Program-made: the position numbers and the translations under genes | Shown: positions 62,621-64,000 of the stretch, piece by piece | How the letters are laid out: each line of letters opens with the position of its first letter | How positions within the stretch are numbered: the first letter of the stretch is position 1 | The notes under the pieces: generated by a model | The model's database searches: none | The model's input: only the letters and a program-made list of their open reading frames with translations | What the model was told of the DNA's origin: nothing | From: SR-FBR-E99 sp963732365 | GTDB lineage: Bacteria > Bacteroidota > Bacteroidia > Bacteroidales > VadinHA17 | Direction: 5' to 3' | Length of the DNA stretch: 64,000 bases | Assembly (NCBI GenBank): GCA_963732365.1 | Contig: CAVSZC010000003.1 | Span: 186,001-250,000 of the forward strand

Positions 62621-62845
62621 TTAAAAATTTTGTAAAACGGGAAGCTCAATACTCATCTGTCCTCCAGAAAGAACCCATTTATCAATCTGATCTTTAACGA
62701 ATAATGTTCGTGTGCCAAGTTTGACATAGGGAATAGTCTTATTACAAACCATTTTATAAATGGTTGATTTTGATAAATGGACATACTTTGAAAGATTTTC
62801 CATGTCTAAAAATTTCTCTTCGTTCATACTTATTGTCTTTTTCAT
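62621..62845 (-). CDS. Excisionase-type HTH protein
   Basis: 74 residues with a MerR-like helix-turn-helix of the excisionase (HTH_17) type: FLDMENLSKYVHLSKSTIYKMVCNKTIPYVKLGTRTLFVKDQIDKWV. Such proteins bend DNA at attachment sites and direct integrase toward excision, or act as repressors. It is 14 bases upstream of the integrase start on the same strand, so the two are likely co-transcribed. The start at 62845 precedes a short Met-Glu-Glu leader that fits. Confidence 0.85.
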   Translation of the reverse strand: MKKTISMNEEKFLDMENLSKYVHLSKSTIYKMVCNKTIPYVKLGTRTLFVKDQIDKWVLSGGQMSIELPVLQNF

Positions 62846-63297
62846 TTATTCTTTTATACCTCTTGAGGTAACAAAAATATAAACTAAAAAAACCGTAAAA
62901 CAAAATCTGAAATCAAAAAAATGGGCCCAAAAGTAAACTTTTTTTAATACTATACGCTAGAACAGCTGCGGATATGAGAATTTCAATGCCAAATTATGAA
63001 TCTGTGCATCGGACTCATTATTGAATCAAAAAAACATCACTGGAATCCGTTTTGAGGGTCTTTTTAGGAGCGATCACCTTTTTCTGACACAGTTCTATTC
63101 CCAACCAAACACACACACTCAGCTGTGACCAGAATCAATATGTTACGGTTTGAATATATAGAGACTGGAATCGGTGAACTCCATTGTCGGTAATCAGCAC
63201 ACACAAAATGCAAAAAGTTTAAGAATATTGGCTATTGACTTACTCATTCTTAATTTTGGTACTTAATTTGTTGAACTTCTTCAAAATCCTGGTTAAG
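62846..63297. other. Control region between the excisionase and Fur-family genes
   Basis: About 450 A/T-rich bases, divergent between the excisionase gene (minus) and the Fur-family gene (plus). TACCTC-TTG-AGGTA near 62859-62873 is a perfect dyad close to the excisionase start and could be an operator. A TGCAA half site near 63210 resembles one arm of the palindrome after the Fur-family gene. No gene or RNA is recognised. Confidence 0.5.
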
Positions 63298-63705
63298 ATG
63301 AAAGACAATGAAGAAATACTTAATAAAAGACATATAAAGCCAACGGCCATGCGTGACCTTGTGCTGAAGGTATTAACTAATCAGAAAAGTGCGATTAGCC
63401 TTTCAGAACTCGAAAGTAAATTTGAAAAGGCTGACAGGGTAACATTATTCCGTACGTTAAAGACATTTGAGGCAAACAAGTTGATCCATAGCATAGATGA
63501 TGGTTCCGGATCGGTTAAGTACGCTCTCTGCCTTGACAGTTGCATGTGTAACCCCGGGGATCTACACGTTCATTTTAAGTGCTCTAAATGCCATGAAACA
63601 TATTGTTTACATGATATTCCTGTACCCGGAGTCAATCTGCCAACTGGATTTAAACTTGAAAGCATCAATATGGTAGTAAAAGGTGTTTGTTCAAATTGCA
63701 AATAA
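63298..63705 (+). CDS. Fur-family metal-responsive regulator
   Basis: 135 residues from the ATG at 63298 (MKDNEEILNKRH); a longer frame from 63235 has no similarity. The N-terminal winged helix (about 12-80, with KPTAMRDLVLKVL and VTLFRTLKTFEANKLIH) is followed by the dimer domain with metal-ligand residues in HVHFKCSKCHETYCLHD and the structural zinc pair ending in GVCSNCK. Both CxxC motifs are present. It may sense iron, zinc or another metal; the HxHF context is common to Fur, Zur and related proteins. It is the first cargo gene of the element, followed by a candidate operator and a His-rich membrane protein. Confidence 0.9.
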   Translation: MKDNEEILNKRHIKPTAMRDLVLKVLTNQKSAISLSELESKFEKADRVTLFRTLKTFEANKLIHSIDDGSGSVKYALCLDSCMCNPGDLHVHFKCSKCHETYCLHDIPVPGVNLPTGFKLESINMVVKGVCSNCK

Positions 63706-63711
63706 CATCTT

Positions 63712-63726
63712 TGCAATAGTGTTGCA
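63712..63726. promoter_or_regulatory. Candidate Fur-family operator TGCAA-N5-TTGCA
   Basis: A perfect inverted repeat TGCAA (63712-63716) and TTGCA (63722-63726), six bases after the stop of the Fur-family gene and 56 bases before the next start. Dyads of this shape are known for some Fur-family proteins. Control of the downstream gene by the element's own regulator is inference. Confidence 0.45.
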
Positions 63727-63738
63727 TTAACATTTTAC

Positions 63739-63746
63739 TATATTTG
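63739..63746 (+). promoter_or_regulatory. Candidate -7 element of the His-rich protein gene
   Basis: TATATTTG matches the Bacteroidota -7 consensus TAnnTTTG, 36 bases upstream of the ATG at 63782. A TTTG lies 25 bases upstream, farther than the usual 19-21. Confidence 0.45.
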
Positions 63747-63781
63747 CATGTTTCTTAAAAAACAATACGGTTAATTTCAAT

Positions 63782-64000
63782 ATGAGCAAAATTCTTAAAT
63801 ATGTACCTGTTCTCTTCTTCTGGTTGGCAGGACTCACTTTGAGTGCTCATATTCTTATTCCACATGATCATCATATAGCTGAACCGAATTCGACACAGGA
63901 CAAGAATTGTTCTGTTCCAAATAACAAATCAGAACACAAATCAGGATTCCCTTTGCATTGTCATGCATTTAATGATATTGCCACCGAAAAGGTGAGATTG
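63782..64000 (+). CDS. His-rich small membrane/secreted protein (truncated by window edge)
   Basis: 73 codons to the window end. An N-terminal hydrophobic stretch (about 8-25, VPVLFFWLAGLTLSAHIL) is followed by a His-rich segment (IPHDHH) and more His and Cys residues (NKSEHKSGFPLHCHAF). I do not recognise a family, but short proteins of this kind occur near metal-uptake and Fur-family genes in Bacteroidota. The His cluster after the hydrophobic stretch suggests periplasmic metal binding. The position right after a Fur-family regulator and a dyad supports metal-related function. Confidence 0.7.
   Translation, partial: MSKILKYVPVLFFWLAGLTLSAHILIPHDHHIAEPNSTQDKNCSVPNNKSEHKSGFPLHCHAFNDIATEKVRL

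Overview
The window looks like a chromosomal segment of an environmental Bacteroidota (Bacteroidales or Marinilabiliales-like) bacterium with a medium G+C content. Supporting signs are a TonB-dependent receptor with a carboxypeptidase-like regulatory domain, PorT-like and FnIII-type surface proteins, an FeoA-FeoB fusion followed by a Cys-rich partner, ribosomal protein THX, many duplicated MacB/FtsX-type permeases, and promoters matching the Bacteroidota form TTTG-N20-TAnnTTTG. All assignments come from reading the sequence; no database search was run.

Layout. 1-3.7 kb (minus): an operon of a polysaccharide-deacetylase-like protein, a FemAB/GNAT-like protein and a TonB-dependent receptor cut by the window edge. 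3.9-9.0 kb: housekeeping and metabolic genes (THX, a ThDP enzyme, an EamA transporter, a DUF4239 protein, a Tat-exported aldo/keto reductase), with a cluster of hairpins at 7.7-7.9 kb. 9.1-13.2 kb: a compact nitric-oxide defence locus made of an Rrf2 [Fe-S] regulator, a ScdA/RIC iron-sulfur repair protein, a hemerythrin and a quinol NO reductase. A perfect inverted repeat sits in its divergent promoter. 13.3-16.6 kb: GtrA, a CDP-alcohol phosphatidyltransferase and a GH2 gene broken by three homopolymer frameshifts.

16.6-46.3 kb is the most distinctive region. It holds a TolC / MacA-like adaptor / MacB-type ATPase operon, an NtrC-type response regulator and eight duplicated MacB-type permeases (seven intact, one with an internal deletion), with only one ATPase. 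The TolC operon has a near-consensus sigma-54 promoter. A 15-bp palindrome GTAAA-N5-TTTAC occurs upstream of permease genes at three places, and weaker versions occur at two more. I infer a response-regulator-controlled export system in which several permeases may share one ATPase. Interleaved are a GRAM-domain protein, a racemase, a secreted HExxH protein and the FeoAB iron transporter.

46.4-53.1 kb: a symporter / GNAT / serine hydrolase operon, a GH13 enzyme, a beta-CASP nuclease and a flavin reductase-like protein. 53.2-60.7 kb is accessory: poorly conserved membrane and surface proteins, a CapA-like protein, and IS3 remnants in two opposite orientations. 60.9-61.3 kb holds an 87-bp direct repeat, terminator hairpins and the 3' half of a tRNA-Met(CAT). 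That tRNA fragment marks the left end of an integrated element extending past the right edge: a tyrosine integrase, an excisionase-like HTH protein, a Fur-family regulator and a truncated His-rich membrane protein behind a candidate Fur-type operator.
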